Source: HGM04593 sp045634305 | GTDB taxonomy: Bacteria > Bacteroidota > Bacteroidia > Bacteroidales > Bacteroidaceae | Direction: 5' to 3' | DNA: 64,000 nt | Assembly (NCBI GenBank): GCA_045634305.1 | Contig: JAZQZZ010000048.1 | Coordinates: 109,550-173,549 of the forward strand | Part shown: one piece after another, positions 9,501 to 18,198 of the stretch | How the letters are laid out: every line of letters begins with the position of its first letter | Numbering within the stretch: the first letter of the stretch is position 1 | Made by a program: the position numbers and the translations under genes | Notes under the pieces: generated by a model | Told to the model about the DNA's origin: nothing | What the model saw: the letters and a program-made list of their open reading frames with translations, nothing else | The model's database searches: none

Positions 9501-9592
9501 TTGTTCTTGGCGGTCTGCTCTCGTCTACACTGCTCAATATATTTGTCGTTCCGGCTGTTTATCGCTGGGTGGTGCGTAAGGGTTGGGTGTAA
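6512..9592 (+). CDS. RND heavy-metal efflux permease (CzcA/CusA-like)
   Basis: A 1026-residue inner-membrane proton/metal antiporter of the HME-RND type. It has the expected two-fold repeat: one membrane segment at each half's start (residues 13-30 and ~540), a large periplasmic loop, then bundles of helices. The fourth-helix region reads GSLVDDAIIDVENV, with the acidic pair used for proton relay in this family. With the His-rich adaptor upstream it should move metal ions out of the periplasm or cytoplasm through an outer-membrane channel encoded elsewhere. The length is typical of the family. Confidence 0.93.
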   Translation: MLNKIIKFSLNNKLLVMLAVILVAIGGTYSTKNIEVDVFPDLTMPTVVILTDAHNMAPEEVERLVTFPIETAVNGATNVRRVRSSSSQGFSFVWVEFDWGMDIYKARQIISEKMGLLTGQLPDGVVPMLAPQSSVMGEIMFVGMQADSTSMMDVRTLAEWIVKPAVLATGGVSNVTIIGGDYKQYQVLADPVRMEMYGVAMEQLESTVAAMSVNIGAGVVRDYGNEYNLRGMGRTSDVNELASTLVKMDGDAAVRVADVADVVVAPAVKQGYAAQNGMPAVILSISKQPGINTLEVTQNIERNLEDIKKSLPADVTLDTKIFRQADYIQSSVNNVGRSLIEGAVCVILVLFLFLTSFRTTIISLFAIPLSLLGTVIVLYLLGMDINTMTLGGMCIAIGSLVDDAIIDVENVYKRLKENHRLPVEERRSALHIVFEASSEIRASIIHATLIIMVTFTPLFFLSGLEGRMLKPLGLAYLIALVMSLIVAMTVTPLMCKIMLSGDDYLARNEKKNWVDRWLITGYSKALAWVIKHARVVVGCVLVLFVCCMLLFTQMGRSFLPEFNESALTISAVSRPGVSLEESNRLGSVIEKELLQIPEVTSTARRTGRGELDEHSQTSNGAEIDVNFKLDKRSKAEFVADVREHLSKVPGVVTSVGQPLEHRIDHMVSGTQADLAIKIFGPDLSTLFRKGVEIQELLKVFPEVVDVNVEQQVEIPQIQVRANREKLAHYGITMGEFNAFVEAAFPGKVVGSIYEEERSFDLVLRLNKDYTESIDGVKMALVDTPNGKVPLESVADVVSVGGPGSISRENVQRKVVVSANIASGDVSGTVERVAAHLEKELPLAEGYRLEYGGQFESADSASRTLWLTTLVAILVVFVLLYTEFKSLLLSTVVLLNLPLALIGGVLATYFTSAVMSIPAIIGLITLFGIATRNGILLVSRYQHLRAEGVALEDVIIKGSADRLTPILMTAFTSALALVPMIINGSASGNEIQSPMAVVVLGGLLSSTLLNIFVVPAVYRWVVRKGWV

Positions 9593-9648
9593 CCACATAC
9601 ATGTAACAGCTACTTTTAAAAGAGCTTTACGCCTGCAACAAAGTAAAA

Positions 9649-9665
9649 AGCAGGCAATGCCTGCT
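9649..9665. terminator. Hairpin terminator between convergent genes
   Basis: A perfect 7-bp stem AGCAGGC / GCCTGCT with a 3-base loop, preceded by AAAA on the plus strand. It lies between the RND permease and the end of nadK and overlaps the last base of nadK. Confidence 0.6.
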
Positions 9666-10537
9666 TAGTCTCTTATGTCCGCACCCCACATGAGCTTTTC
9701 CTGCAGGTTCTGTATGAATGAGTGGTCTCTGCTACGGATGATGAGCTGGCGGTAGGTTGCCTTTTTGATTGTGATTGTAGTGTTGTCGTCGCAACTTTCG
9801 TTGCGGCCGTCAATGGCTATGAGGTAGTTGCCGCTACGGCTGCTGACGCTGATCTCGACCGATGTGTTGTCGCTCACAATCAACGGACGTGCACTGAGGC
9901 TGTGAGGGGCGATTGGAGTCAATGTCAGCACGCTTGCTTCGGGTACAATGATAGGGCCACCGACACTCAATGAGTAGCCTGTCGAACCCGATGGGGTTGC
10001 AATGATGAGTCCGTCGGCCTGGTAAGTAATGGTATCCCGTCCGTTGACAGTGGCATTCAGTGTTATCATTGATGAACTGTCGTGCTTCATTATAGCAATC
10101 TCGTTGAGGGCAAAGGGGTAGCTTTTTAATTCGGCGCCATTTGTGCTAGCCTCGATGAGGGTGCGTTGCTCGGTGTCAAAATCACCATTGTGTATTTTGC
10201 CTATTATGTCGTCAATGTTTTCGTTTGATGTAGCTGTTAAGAATCCCAGACGGCCGGCATTGATGCCCAGGATGGGGATGGGCTTGCTGCCTACGCGGCT
10301 TGCGGTGCGCAGGAGCGTGCCGTCGCCGCCGAAACTTATTGCAATGTCGGCAGTGAAATCGTTGCCGGTAATCAATTCCTGCGGCTGTGGCTGTGCAATG
10401 TTTTCCTTGCACAGGAATTCATAAAAGGGCTTGTCCATTGAATAGCTGTCGCCACGCGAAGTGATGGCATCGAACAGTTTGCCAATGCTTTCTGATTTCT
10501 TTGTCTGGTGTTTGTTGCCGAAAATTGCAAACTTCAT
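9665..10537 (-). CDS. nadK: NAD kinase
   Basis: A 290-residue ATP-NAD kinase that makes NADP in the cytoplasm. It shows the GGDGT motif (residues 70-74) with the catalytic Asp, the NAGRLGFLT segment near residue 93, and the glycine-rich TPSGSTGYSLSVGGP segment near residue 180. The length is normal for bacteria. The gene reads away from pdxJ, and the intergenic space carries a -7 box for each direction. Confidence 0.95.
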   Translation of the reverse strand: MKFAIFGNKHQTKKSESIGKLFDAITSRGDSYSMDKPFYEFLCKENIAQPQPQELITGNDFTADIAISFGGDGTLLRTASRVGSKPIPILGINAGRLGFLTATSNENIDDIIGKIHNGDFDTEQRTLIEASTNGAELKSYPFALNEIAIMKHDSSSMITLNATVNGRDTITYQADGLIIATPSGSTGYSLSVGGPIIVPEASVLTLTPIAPHSLSARPLIVSDNTSVEISVSSRSGNYLIAIDGRNESCDDNTTITIKKATYRQLIIRSRDHSFIQNLQEKLMWGADIRD

Positions 10538-10570
10538 AACTATAGTCTTGTTTTTCTATTGTTTACAATA

Positions 10571-10620
10571 CAAAATTAAGATAAATTATTATACAATCTC
10601 TTTTATTTGTGCTAATTTTG
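10571..10620. promoter_or_regulatory. Divergent promoters for nadK and the pdxJ operon
   Basis: On the minus strand TAATTTTG (complement at 10571-10578) matches the -7 consensus 34 bp before nadK. On the plus strand TAATTTTG at 10613-10620 does the same for pdxJ, leaving a leader of about 85 nt. Confidence 0.55.
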
Positions 10621-10711
10621 CATAATAGAGTTAAAATAGGCTCTGTTGTGCTGTTTTAGAAAATGTCGGAACTGCCCACATTGATGCAGTCCGTTTATAG
10701 ATTGAACATTT

Positions 10712-11431
10712 ATGAGAACAAAACTAAGTGTAAACATCAACAAGGTCGCCACTATAAGGAATGCCCGTGGTGGCAATAACCCTGATGTGATAAAGGTGGC
10801 AAAGGATTGTGAGGCCTTCGGTGCCGATGGTATAACCGTTCATCCGCGTCCTGACGAGAGACATATACGCCGTGCCGACGTGCTTGCCCTGCAGGGTGCA
10901 TTGCGCACTGAATTCAACATAGAGGGTTATCCATCGAAGGAGTTTTTGGATCTTGTGTTGCGTGTGCGTCCGTCTCAGGTGACATTGGTGCCCGACAAAC
11001 CCGAACAACTGACGTCGAACAGCGGATGGGACACAGAAAAGGAGCAGCTGTTTCTGCGCGATGTGCTCAACGATCTGCGGGCTGCCGGAATACGCAGTTC
11101 AATATTCATCGATGCCGATGTCCGTATGGCCGAATTTGCAGCAGAGGCCGGTGCCGACAGAGTGGAACTCTATACAGGACCCTATGCCCACAATTATGCA
11201 AAGGACCGCGAGGCTGCCATTGCGCCTTTCCTTGAGACGGCAAAGCGTGTGAAGCAGTTGGGGATAGGCCTGAATGCGGGGCACGACCTGAGCCTTGAGA
11301 ATCTCAAGTACTTTACCGATGTGATTACTTGGGTCGACGAGGTGTCAATTGGGCATGCTCTCGTTTGTGATGCTCTTTATATGGGACTTGAGGCGACTGT
11401 TGCCGCTTATAAGAATTGTCTGATAAAATAA
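10712..11431 (+). CDS. pdxJ: Pyridoxine 5'-phosphate synthase
   Basis: A 239-residue TIM-barrel enzyme that condenses 1-deoxyxylulose 5-phosphate with 3-amino-2-oxopropyl phosphate to give pyridoxine phosphate. The N-terminal KLSVNINKVATIRNARGG segment, TVHPRPDERHI near residue 48 and the C-terminal GLNAGHDL motif are all typical. It is followed by exbB after 18 bp; pdxJ heading a TonB energy cluster is an order I recall from Bacteroides. Confidence 0.96.
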   Translation: MRTKLSVNINKVATIRNARGGNNPDVIKVAKDCEAFGADGITVHPRPDERHIRRADVLALQGALRTEFNIEGYPSKEFLDLVLRVRPSQVTLVPDKPEQLTSNSGWDTEKEQLFLRDVLNDLRAAGIRSSIFIDADVRMAEFAAEAGADRVELYTGPYAHNYAKDREAAIAPFLETAKRVKQLGIGLNAGHDLSLENLKYFTDVITWVDEVSIGHALVCDALYMGLEATVAAYKNCLIK

Positions 11432-11449
11432 CAATAAAAAATAGGAATT

Positions 11450-12193
11450 ATGAATTTACTTACTGCAGTTGTTGACAGCATGGCAACTGATTCAATCGTT
11501 GTGGCGGCCGAGACCGTCCAGGAGAACCTTAATGTGCTTGATTTGGCAATGAAAGGCGGCTGGATTATGATAATCCTTGCCATCTTGTCAGTAATAGGTA
11601 TATATATATTCATTGAACGTTATGCCGTGTTGCGTAAGGCTGCAATCAAGAATCCTACCTTGCTTGAGCGTCTGAACGACAACCTTATCGATAAGGATTT
11701 CAAGTCTGCGATAAATTATTGCAATGCACTGAATACTCCAACATCCCGCATTCTGGCAAAGGGTGTAAAGGATTATAGATTTGACAATGCATCTATCCGT
11801 CAGGCGCTTGATAACTACGCCGGTCTTGAAATTGCAGCATTGGAGAAGGGATTGCCGGTGCTTTCTACAATATCGGCGGTGGCTCCTATGTTGGGTTTCT
11901 TGGGAACTGTGACCGGTATGGTGCAGGCTTTCTGGAATATGTCCCAGGCCGGTGACAATATCGATGTAACTGCTTTGTCGGGTGGTATATATGAAGCGAT
12001 GGTGACTACTGTTGGTGGTCTTATAGTTGGTATCATCTCGATTTTTGCGTACAACTACCTGGTGTCGAAAGTCGACAAGGTGCAGAATGCCATGGAGGCC
12101 GATATCATCGCATTCCTTGAGTGTGTCGCCGAAAGCAAGGACGGTGCCGCAGAACCGGCTGCAAAGTCTGAAACTGTAAGAACCGAAGCATAA
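11450..12193 (+). CDS. exbB: MotA/TolQ/ExbB proton channel family protein
   Basis: A 247-residue inner-membrane protein with three hydrophobic segments (about residues 38-58, 140-160 and 178-200). The family's central region PVLSTISAVAPMLGFLGTVTGM is visible, with the second transmembrane helix following. With the ExbD-like and TonB-like proteins encoded next it should use the proton gradient to power TonB-dependent receptors at the outer membrane. ExbB and TolQ cannot be told apart from sequence; the adjacent tonB favours ExbB. Confidence 0.92.
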   Translation: MNLLTAVVDSMATDSIVVAAETVQENLNVLDLAMKGGWIMIILAILSVIGIYIFIERYAVLRKAAIKNPTLLERLNDNLIDKDFKSAINYCNALNTPTSRILAKGVKDYRFDNASIRQALDNYAGLEIAALEKGLPVLSTISAVAPMLGFLGTVTGMVQAFWNMSQAGDNIDVTALSGGIYEAMVTTVGGLIVGIISIFAYNYLVSKVDKVQNAMEADIIAFLECVAESKDGAAEPAAKSETVRTEA

Positions 12194-12200
12194 TCAGGTT

Positions 12201-12614
12201 ATGATAAAGAGAAGAACAAAAAGTATAGACTCTTTCTCGATGTCGTCCATGACCGACATCATTTTCCTGTTGTTGATTTTCTTTATGCTCACATCTACAA
12301 TTGTGATTCCAAATGCAATAAAAGTGAATCTTCCACAAGGTAAAGAGAGAGCACACACGCAGCCGATGGCGCGTATAACCATAAAATCCGACCTCACATA
12401 CTATGCTCAATGGGGCAAGGAGGCTGTGATGGAGATACAGGAAACCGAACTGGCGGCTTTTCTTGCAGAATGCAGTGAAAAGGATTCTGAGATGTTCGTG
12501 GCTCTTTATGCCGATGAGACAGTGCCTTATAGGGAGGTTGTCAAGGTGCTTAATATCGCTAACGAAAACAAATACAAGATGGTGCTGGCTACACGCCGCC
12601 CCGACAGCAAGTAA
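12201..12614 (+). CDS. exbD: ExbD/TolR family biopolymer transport protein
   Basis: A 137-residue protein with one N-terminal membrane segment beginning SMSSMTDIIFLLLIFFML. The Asp near residue 17 within that segment matches the proton-carrying Asp of ExbD. The remainder is a periplasmic domain. The stop codon overlaps the tonB start by one base (TAATG), so translation is coupled. Confidence 0.92.
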   Translation: MIKRRTKSIDSFSMSSMTDIIFLLLIFFMLTSTIVIPNAIKVNLPQGKERAHTQPMARITIKSDLTYYAQWGKEAVMEIQETELAAFLAECSEKDSEMFVALYADETVPYREVVKVLNIANENKYKMVLATRRPDSK

Positions 12615-13423
12615 TGAAGAAACTTACGAAAGAAAAAATAATCGGTGTTGTCGGCACTGTGGTCATACACGCGGCGCTGGCTGTGCTATTGTATTTTCTG
12701 GTATTGGATAATCCGCCTGTGCCGCCATCGGAGAAAGGTATAGAGGTTATGATGGGAGCAGATATGGAGGATGCGGCAATGGCGCAGTATAACGAGGTAC
12801 CCGCTGTGGCTCCTCAACCGAAGCCTGTAGAGCCGGCACCAATCACGCCTGATGAACCGTTAATAACGCAGGATAGCGAAGAGAGCGTTGCCTTGCCCGA
12901 AGAGAAGCCTAAAGAGAAACCCAAGAAGCAGGAGAAAACTCCAGAACAGATACAGAAAGAGAAGGAGGAGGCCGAGCGTAAGGAGCAGGAACGTAAAGAA
13001 GAAGAGGCGCGCAAGGCTGCCGAGAACTCAATTGCAAATGCCTTCAACAAGGGTAGTCTCATGAGCAAGAAGGGCGACGCCGACAAAGATGAGGCTGCAA
13101 AGGGTTCCGTGCAGGGTAATTCGGATGAAGGCCAGCCTACAGGAGTAGGTGTCTCATTCAGTCTTGAAGGACGCAATCCCGGGAAGGACGGTATTACAAG
13201 ACCCAAAGAGAGGTTGCAGGCAGCGGGCAGGGTTGTCGTGAATATAACCGTAGCGCCTGACGGTAGGGTCATTTCTGCCGGAATCAATCCTGCGAAAACC
13301 AATACGGCCGATTTGAAACTGCGCGAGGCTGCATTAAAGGCAGCAAAGAGCACAATCTTCAACAGTATTGCAGGTGTAGATAACCAGGAAGGTACAATTA
13401 CCTATAATTTTGAATTGAGATAA
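12614..13423 (+). CDS. tonB: TonB-like energy transducer
   Basis: A 269-residue protein with a short cytoplasmic start, one membrane segment (about residues 10-30), a long Pro/Glu/Lys-rich linker (about 60-150) that can span the periplasm, and a C-terminal TonB domain (about 195-269). In that domain GRVVVNITVAPDGRV and a final beta strand TITYNFELR are recognisable. It would couple ExbB/ExbD to outer-membrane receptors such as the one at 40,620. The highly charged EEAERKEQERKEEEARK stretch is likely helical. Confidence 0.9.
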   Translation: MKKLTKEKIIGVVGTVVIHAALAVLLYFLVLDNPPVPPSEKGIEVMMGADMEDAAMAQYNEVPAVAPQPKPVEPAPITPDEPLITQDSEESVALPEEKPKEKPKKQEKTPEQIQKEKEEAERKEQERKEEEARKAAENSIANAFNKGSLMSKKGDADKDEAAKGSVQGNSDEGQPTGVGVSFSLEGRNPGKDGITRPKERLQAAGRVVVNITVAPDGRVISAGINPAKTNTADLKLREAALKAAKSTIFNSIAGVDNQEGTITYNFELR

Positions 13424-13428
13424 ACGAT

Positions 13429-13974
13429 ATGAGCAAAGTATATGTTTTTCTTGCCGACGGTTTTGAGACCGTAGAGGCTTTGGCACCGGTTGACGTAATG
13501 CGTCGTGCCGGTCTGGATGTAGTGACTGTTTCCATAATGGGACGCAAGGAGGTGTTGTCGGCACAGAATGTCACAGTGGCGGCCGATGAACTCTATGAGA
13601 ATGTGGCTTTCGGCGATGCCGATGCTCTTGTACTCCCCGGCGGAAGTGTAGGCACCGACAACCTGTCGGCTCACGAGCCATTGCGTGCATTGCTCGTGGA
13701 CGCATGTTCACGTGGTCTGCTGGTTGCAGCAATCTGTGCTGCTCCCATGGTTTTCGGGCGCATCGGTATTCTCGCAGGCAAGAGGGCTACATGCTATCCC
13801 GGATGCGAGAGTGACCTCTTTGGCGCCCAATATACAGCAAAGGCTGTTGAACAGGATGGCAATATAATGACTGCATGTGGTCCGGGGGCGTCGTTCGATT
13901 TCGGATTTGCCATTGTGGAACATTTCTGCGGAGCCGATGTAGTTGAGACATTGCGTTCTCAAATGCAATTTTAA
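13429..13974 (+). CDS. DJ-1/PfpI family protein
   Basis: A 181-residue DJ-1/YajL-type protein. The conserved Glu is in DGFETVE (Glu13), and the reactive Cys is Cys103 in the nucleophile elbow AAICAAPMVF. Family members act as glyoxalases, deglycases or stress chaperones; older databases label them as ThiJ thiamine proteins, which is not supported. It lies 6 bp after tonB and 15 bp before ispD, in one long operon. Confidence 0.9.
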   Translation: MSKVYVFLADGFETVEALAPVDVMRRAGLDVVTVSIMGRKEVLSAQNVTVAADELYENVAFGDADALVLPGGSVGTDNLSAHEPLRALLVDACSRGLLVAAICAAPMVFGRIGILAGKRATCYPGCESDLFGAQYTAKAVEQDGNIMTACGPGASFDFGFAIVEHFCGADVVETLRSQMQF

Positions 13975-13988
13975 CAAAAGAACAATTT

Positions 13989-14684
13989 ATGAAAAGATAT
14001 CTTATTGTCGTTGCCGGCGGTAAGGGATTGCGTATGGGCGGTGAGATGCCAAAGCAGTTCCAGCTTCTTGGCGGCAAACCGTTGGTCATGGTAACCCTTG
14101 AGCATTTGAATGCCATTGACCCGGCCATGCAACTTATCCTGGTGCTCCCCGAACAACATATAGAATTGTGGAAACAGCTGTGCAAGGAGCATTCGTTTGC
14201 TGTGCCATTGATTCTTGCCCAAGGCGGTTCAACACGTTTCCACTCTGTGCAGAACGGCTTGGCGCAGGTTGATGATATTGAAGACGCACTTGTGGGAGTA
14301 CACGATGGTGTGCGCCCGTTTGTGTCGCCTAAAGTACTCGATGAGTGTTTTTCGCGTGCGTGGGTCGATGGTGCAGCCATTCCTATGATTGATTTGCAGG
14401 ACAGCCTGCGTCATATTGTAGGCTATGATGCTACCGAGGTGGTTCCTCGCGACAGGTACCGTCTGGTACAGACACCGCAGGTGTTCAAGCTCTCATTGTT
14501 GCGTCGTGCCTATGAGCAACGCTTTGTTGAGACCTTTACCGATGACGCGTCTGTAGTAGAGGCTCTTGGCGAGAAGGTCTCTGGTGTCGAGGGTAACCGC
14601 GAGAACATAAAGATTACTACACCGTTTGACATGCTCGTTGCCAAGACATTGATCGAATGCTGGACATCACAACAAGGGATATAA
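13989..14684 (+). CDS. ispD: 2-C-methyl-D-erythritol 4-phosphate cytidylyltransferase
   Basis: A 231-residue nucleotidyltransferase of the non-mevalonate isoprenoid pathway, which makes CDP-methylerythritol from CTP. The N-terminal signature VAGGKGLRMGG...PKQF (residues 7-24) has the Gly-rich loop, Arg and Lys expected for CTP binding. The central HDGVRPFVS segment and the late TDDASVVE segment are also present. The pathway partner dxr lies at 23,333. The 3' end overlaps the recG start by 28 bp. Confidence 0.94.
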   Translation: MKRYLIVVAGGKGLRMGGEMPKQFQLLGGKPLVMVTLEHLNAIDPAMQLILVLPEQHIELWKQLCKEHSFAVPLILAQGGSTRFHSVQNGLAQVDDIEDALVGVHDGVRPFVSPKVLDECFSRAWVDGAAIPMIDLQDSLRHIVGYDATEVVPRDRYRLVQTPQVFKLSLLRRAYEQRFVETFTDDASVVEALGEKVSGVEGNRENIKITTPFDMLVAKTLIECWTSQQGI

Positions 14685-16756
14685 AATTTCTGCCTGGTGT
14701 GGGCGAGCAACGCGCCACGCTGCTCAACAGGGAACTGGGTATCCGTTCCTTGTATGACTTGTTGTACTATTTTCCTTATAAATATATCGACCGTAGTCGT
14801 GTATTCAAGGTGAGTGAGCTTGGCGGTCAGTTGCAGCATGTGCAGTTGCTGGGCGAAATCCGCTCATTTGAAGAGGTTGGCGAGGGCGCTTCACGTCGCC
14901 TTGTGGGGCATTTTACAGATGGAACCGCGTTTGTTGACCTTGTGTGGTTCCGTGGCATAAAATTCGTAAAGAATAGGTTGAAACTGAACACAAGGTACGT
15001 TGTCTTTGGAAAACCGTCCATGTTCAACGGCAGGGTGAACATTGCCCATCCCGATGTTGATGACGCTTCGTTGTTGAAGCTGGATACAATGGGGCTGCAG
15101 CCCTATTACAATACCACCGAGAAAATGAAGCGTAGTGGCCTGAATTCCAACGCTATGCTAAAACTTGTGCAGAATCTGATGGCTCTGCTTTCTGTACCGA
15201 TACCAGAAACCCTCTCGGCCGACATAATACAGAAAAACGGGCTTATGTCGCTCGATGATGCCTTGCGTATTGTACACTTCCCACGCAATCCGAAAGAGCT
15301 GCAGCTTGCGCAGTACAGGCTCAAGTTCGAGGAATTGTTCTACATTCAACTCAATATTCTGCATTATGCAAAGGAGCGTCAGATGCGCTATGTTGGTCAT
15401 CGTTTTGCCAAGGTGGGCGATATGTTCAACCGTTTCTATAATGAGCAGTTGCCTTTTCAGTTGACTAATGCCCAAAAGAGGGTTATTAAGGAGATTCGTG
15501 CCGATGTGGGCAGCGAAAGGCAGATGAACCGTTTGTTGCAGGGTGACGTGGGCAGTGGAAAGACACTTGTGGCTCTCATGTCCATGCTTTTGGCTAAGGA
15601 TAACGGGTATCAGGCTTGTATGCTTGCTCCTACTGAAATTCTTGCGGAGCAGCATTTTGCAACCTTGCGTCGCATGTTGGGTGCATTGCCGGTAAGGGTG
15701 GAACTGCTCACCGGCAGTACAAAGACAAAAGAGAGGACTCCACTGTTCGAGGCGCTTGAAAACGGCGAGGTTGATATTCTTGTCGGGACTCATGCAGTGC
15801 TTGAGGATAATGTCAACTTCTGCAATCTGGGTCTTGTGGTCATTGACGAGCAGCATCGTTTCGGAGTTGTGCAGCGTGCAAAAATGTGGGCAAAGAACAG
15901 TATTCCGCCCCATATCCTTGTGATGACAGCAACCCCAATCCCGCGTACGTTGGCAATGACGCTCTATGGTGACCTTGACGTTTCGGTCATTGACGAGTTG
16001 CCTCCGGGCCGCAAACCGATAACAACTTCACATATCTTCCGCAACCGCATTGACAGCCTTTATTCATTTATCCGTACTCAGATAAACGAAGGGCGTCAGG
16101 CCTACATCGTATATCCTCTCATCAATGAGAGCGAGAAACTTGATTTGAAGAATCTTGAAGATGGTTACAAACAGTTGTGCAATGTGTTCTGCGACTATAA
16201 GTTGAGCAAACTGCACGGCAAAATGAAACCCAAAGAAAAGGACGAAGAGATGCGACGCTTTGCATCGGGCGAGACGCAGATTCTTGTCTCGACAACTGTC
16301 ATCGAGGTGGGAGTGGACGTGCCCAATGCTTCTGTTATGGTCATTGAGAATGCAGAGCGCTTTGGCCTTTCGCAGCTTCATCAGCTGCGTGGCCGTGTGG
16401 GGCGTGGAGCTTCGCAGTCCTATTGTATTCTTGTTACTGATTACAAACTATCCGAGGATACGCGCAAGCGCATGGAGATAATGACATCGAGCAACGACGG
16501 ATTCGAGATTGCCGAGGCCGACCTTAAACTGCGCGGTCCCGGTGATATGGAAGGTACTCAGCAGAGCGGTATAGCATTTGACCTGAAGATTGCCAACCTT
16601 GCCCGCGACGAGCAGTTGCTCAAGTTTGTTCGCGAGGTTGCCCGCGGAGTCGTTGAGGCCGACCCGCAGTGTAACAGTGAGTTTTATCGCGTTGTCTGGA
16701 ATCGTTTGCGACACATAAAGTGCATGAACAACCGCAACTGGGGGGCAATTTCATAA
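14657..16756 (+). CDS. recG: ATP-dependent DNA helicase RecG
   Basis: A 699-residue superfamily 2 helicase that remodels stalled replication forks and Holliday junctions. An N-terminal wedge/OB domain (about 1-250) is followed by Walker A GDVGSGKT (near residue 297), the DEQH box VIDEQHRFGV and motif VI QLRGRVGRG. The ATG at 14657 lies inside the end of ispD, giving an MLDITTRDIKFLPGVG start that matches the family's DNA-binding N-terminus. The length is typical. Confidence 0.95.
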   Translation: MLDITTRDIKFLPGVGEQRATLLNRELGIRSLYDLLYYFPYKYIDRSRVFKVSELGGQLQHVQLLGEIRSFEEVGEGASRRLVGHFTDGTAFVDLVWFRGIKFVKNRLKLNTRYVVFGKPSMFNGRVNIAHPDVDDASLLKLDTMGLQPYYNTTEKMKRSGLNSNAMLKLVQNLMALLSVPIPETLSADIIQKNGLMSLDDALRIVHFPRNPKELQLAQYRLKFEELFYIQLNILHYAKERQMRYVGHRFAKVGDMFNRFYNEQLPFQLTNAQKRVIKEIRADVGSERQMNRLLQGDVGSGKTLVALMSMLLAKDNGYQACMLAPTEILAEQHFATLRRMLGALPVRVELLTGSTKTKERTPLFEALENGEVDILVGTHAVLEDNVNFCNLGLVVIDEQHRFGVVQRAKMWAKNSIPPHILVMTATPIPRTLAMTLYGDLDVSVIDELPPGRKPITTSHIFRNRIDSLYSFIRTQINEGRQAYIVYPLINESEKLDLKNLEDGYKQLCNVFCDYKLSKLHGKMKPKEKDEEMRRFASGETQILVSTTVIEVGVDVPNASVMVIENAERFGLSQLHQLRGRVGRGASQSYCILVTDYKLSEDTRKRMEIMTSSNDGFEIAEADLKLRGPGDMEGTQQSGIAFDLKIANLARDEQLLKFVREVARGVVEADPQCNSEFYRVVWNRLRHIKCMNNRNWGAIS

Positions 16757-16773
16757 TAAATTGATAAAAAGCC

Positions 16774-16802
16774 TTGTAATCCGTTTATTTTTCGTACATT
16801 TA
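16774..16802 (+). promoter_or_regulatory. Promoter of ndk
   Basis: TTG at 16774-16776 and TACATTTA at 16795-16802 (one mismatch from TAnnTTTG) are 18 bp apart, which fits Bacteroidota -33/-7 spacing. The in-frame upstream GTG at 16810 would then lie at the transcript's first bases, so the ATG at 16843 is favoured as the start. Confidence 0.55.
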
Positions 16803-16842
16803 CGGAATAGTGAATATAGACAAATCTAAATTGTATCATATT

Positions 16843-17316
16843 ATGGAAAAGACACTTGTTTTAATCAAGCCCAACGCCATACAGCGTGGACTTATGGGTG
16901 ATATCATTACGCGTTTTGAGCGAAAGGGATTGCGTTTTGTGGGAATGAAAATGCTGTTCATGACCGACGAGCTCGTTGCTGAGCACTATGCACACCTTGT
17001 AGAGCGTCCGTTCTTTCCCTATCTGAAGGCTTCAATGCAGGCAGCCCCTCTAATTGCATGCTGTCTTGAGGGTGCCGAAGCCGTTGAGACTGTGCGTCAG
17101 ATGGTTGGTGTCACAAATTCACGTCGTGCGCTCCCCGGAACAATTCGTGGTGATTTTTCAATGAGTGGTGAGCAGAACGTTGTGCATGCATCAGATTCTG
17201 TAGAGAATGCCGTTGTTGAAATCAATCGTTTCTTTAAGCCCGAGGAACTGTTTGATTATCAGTCGGCTGTGACTTGTTTTGAGTATGGTGGCGAGGAAAC
17301 ACTCAAATTCAAATAA
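16843..17316 (+). CDS. ndk: Nucleoside diphosphate kinase
   Basis: A 157-residue enzyme that transfers the gamma-phosphate of ATP to other NDPs through a phospho-histidine. The active site is in NVVHASDS, with catalytic His115. The start MEKTLVLIKPNAIQRG is the classic NDK opening, so I reject an 11-residue longer form. The slightly long form (about 155 residues) fits Bacteroidota NDKs. An M23 peptidase gene begins 3 bp downstream. Confidence 0.95.
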   Translation: MEKTLVLIKPNAIQRGLMGDIITRFERKGLRFVGMKMLFMTDELVAEHYAHLVERPFFPYLKASMQAAPLIACCLEGAEAVETVRQMVGVTNSRRALPGTIRGDFSMSGEQNVVHASDSVENAVVEINRFFKPEELFDYQSAVTCFEYGGEETLKFK

Positions 17317-17319
17317 CAG

Positions 17320-18183
17320 GTGAAAAGTCTTTACAAATCATTGGTTTGCGCATTGTTGTCTCTTGTTGCCATTGGGGTGCAAGCACAGGATGTGGCTTCG
17401 GATCCTGTGTCTTTGTACAGGCCTACGGAGCTTGTTGATACCGCCGCACCGCATTTCATGTTGTTGAACGAAGAGAATATCATCCCCTCGGATGATATGT
17501 ATCCCACCTGGGCAAACTCTGTGGTGCACTATAATTCGGCAATGCCCGACTCTTTCAGGATTGATTTGCGCAACTATGTGATGCCCACCCCGAGTACAAA
17601 GATAACCGATGTCTTCGGCTATCGTCCCAGACGTCGTCGCATACACCAGGGACTTGATATAAAGGTGCAGACCGGTGATACCATCTATGCCGCCTTTGAC
17701 GGCAAGGTGCGCATAACAAGCTATCAGCGTCGTGGATATGGCTATTATGTGGTAATACGTCACAACAACGGCATTGAAACGCTCTATGCCCATTTGTCAA
17801 AAAGACTTGTGGATGTGAACCAAAACGTCAAGGCCGGCGACCCTATTGGTCTTGGCGGAAATACCGGACGCAGTTCGGGGGCGCACTTGCATTTTGAAAC
17901 CATTCTCATGGGTAAGAGCCTTGATCCCGCTTTGATGTTCGATTTCAAGAACCAGAGAATGACAGGTGACAGTTATATGTACCGCAAACCCGGCACTAAA
18001 TATATTGAGAATGGTAAGGTGAAGATTGCCGGCCCTGAGAAGAAGTACCACAAGGTGAAGAGCGGTGACACAATAGAAAGAATTGCGCGTAAATATGGTG
18101 TGTCGCAGCGACGTATCTTTGAACTCAATGGTTTGAAATCGAATTCAATAATACGTCCGGGCCAGCAGTTGCGCTATCAGTAA
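17320..18183 (+). CDS. Secreted M23 peptidase with C-terminal LysM domain
   Basis: A 287-residue exported cell-wall enzyme. A signal peptide (residues 1-22, ending VQAQ) is followed by a LytM/M23 domain with zinc-ligand motifs HQGLDIK (H near 109, D near 113) and HLHFET near residue 190. A LysM repeat then begins YHKVKSGDTIERIARKYGVS, binds peptidoglycan and ends the protein. The start is a GTG at 17320, directly after ndk. Such proteins cut peptide crosslinks during growth or division. Two paralogous small secreted protein genes follow. Confidence 0.9.
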   Translation: MKSLYKSLVCALLSLVAIGVQAQDVASDPVSLYRPTELVDTAAPHFMLLNEENIIPSDDMYPTWANSVVHYNSAMPDSFRIDLRNYVMPTPSTKITDVFGYRPRRRRIHQGLDIKVQTGDTIYAAFDGKVRITSYQRRGYGYYVVIRHNNGIETLYAHLSKRLVDVNQNVKAGDPIGLGGNTGRSSGAHLHFETILMGKSLDPALMFDFKNQRMTGDSYMYRKPGTKYIENGKVKIAGPEKKYHKVKSGDTIERIARKYGVSQRRIFELNGLKSNSIIRPGQQLRYQ

Positions 18184-18198
18184 TCCTCTATAGAAGTT

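Noticed and set aside
16810..16842. Longer N-terminus for NDK from a GTG at 16810
   Set aside because: NDK proteins begin at MEKTL, and the promoter at 16774-16802 would leave almost no leader for the longer form.
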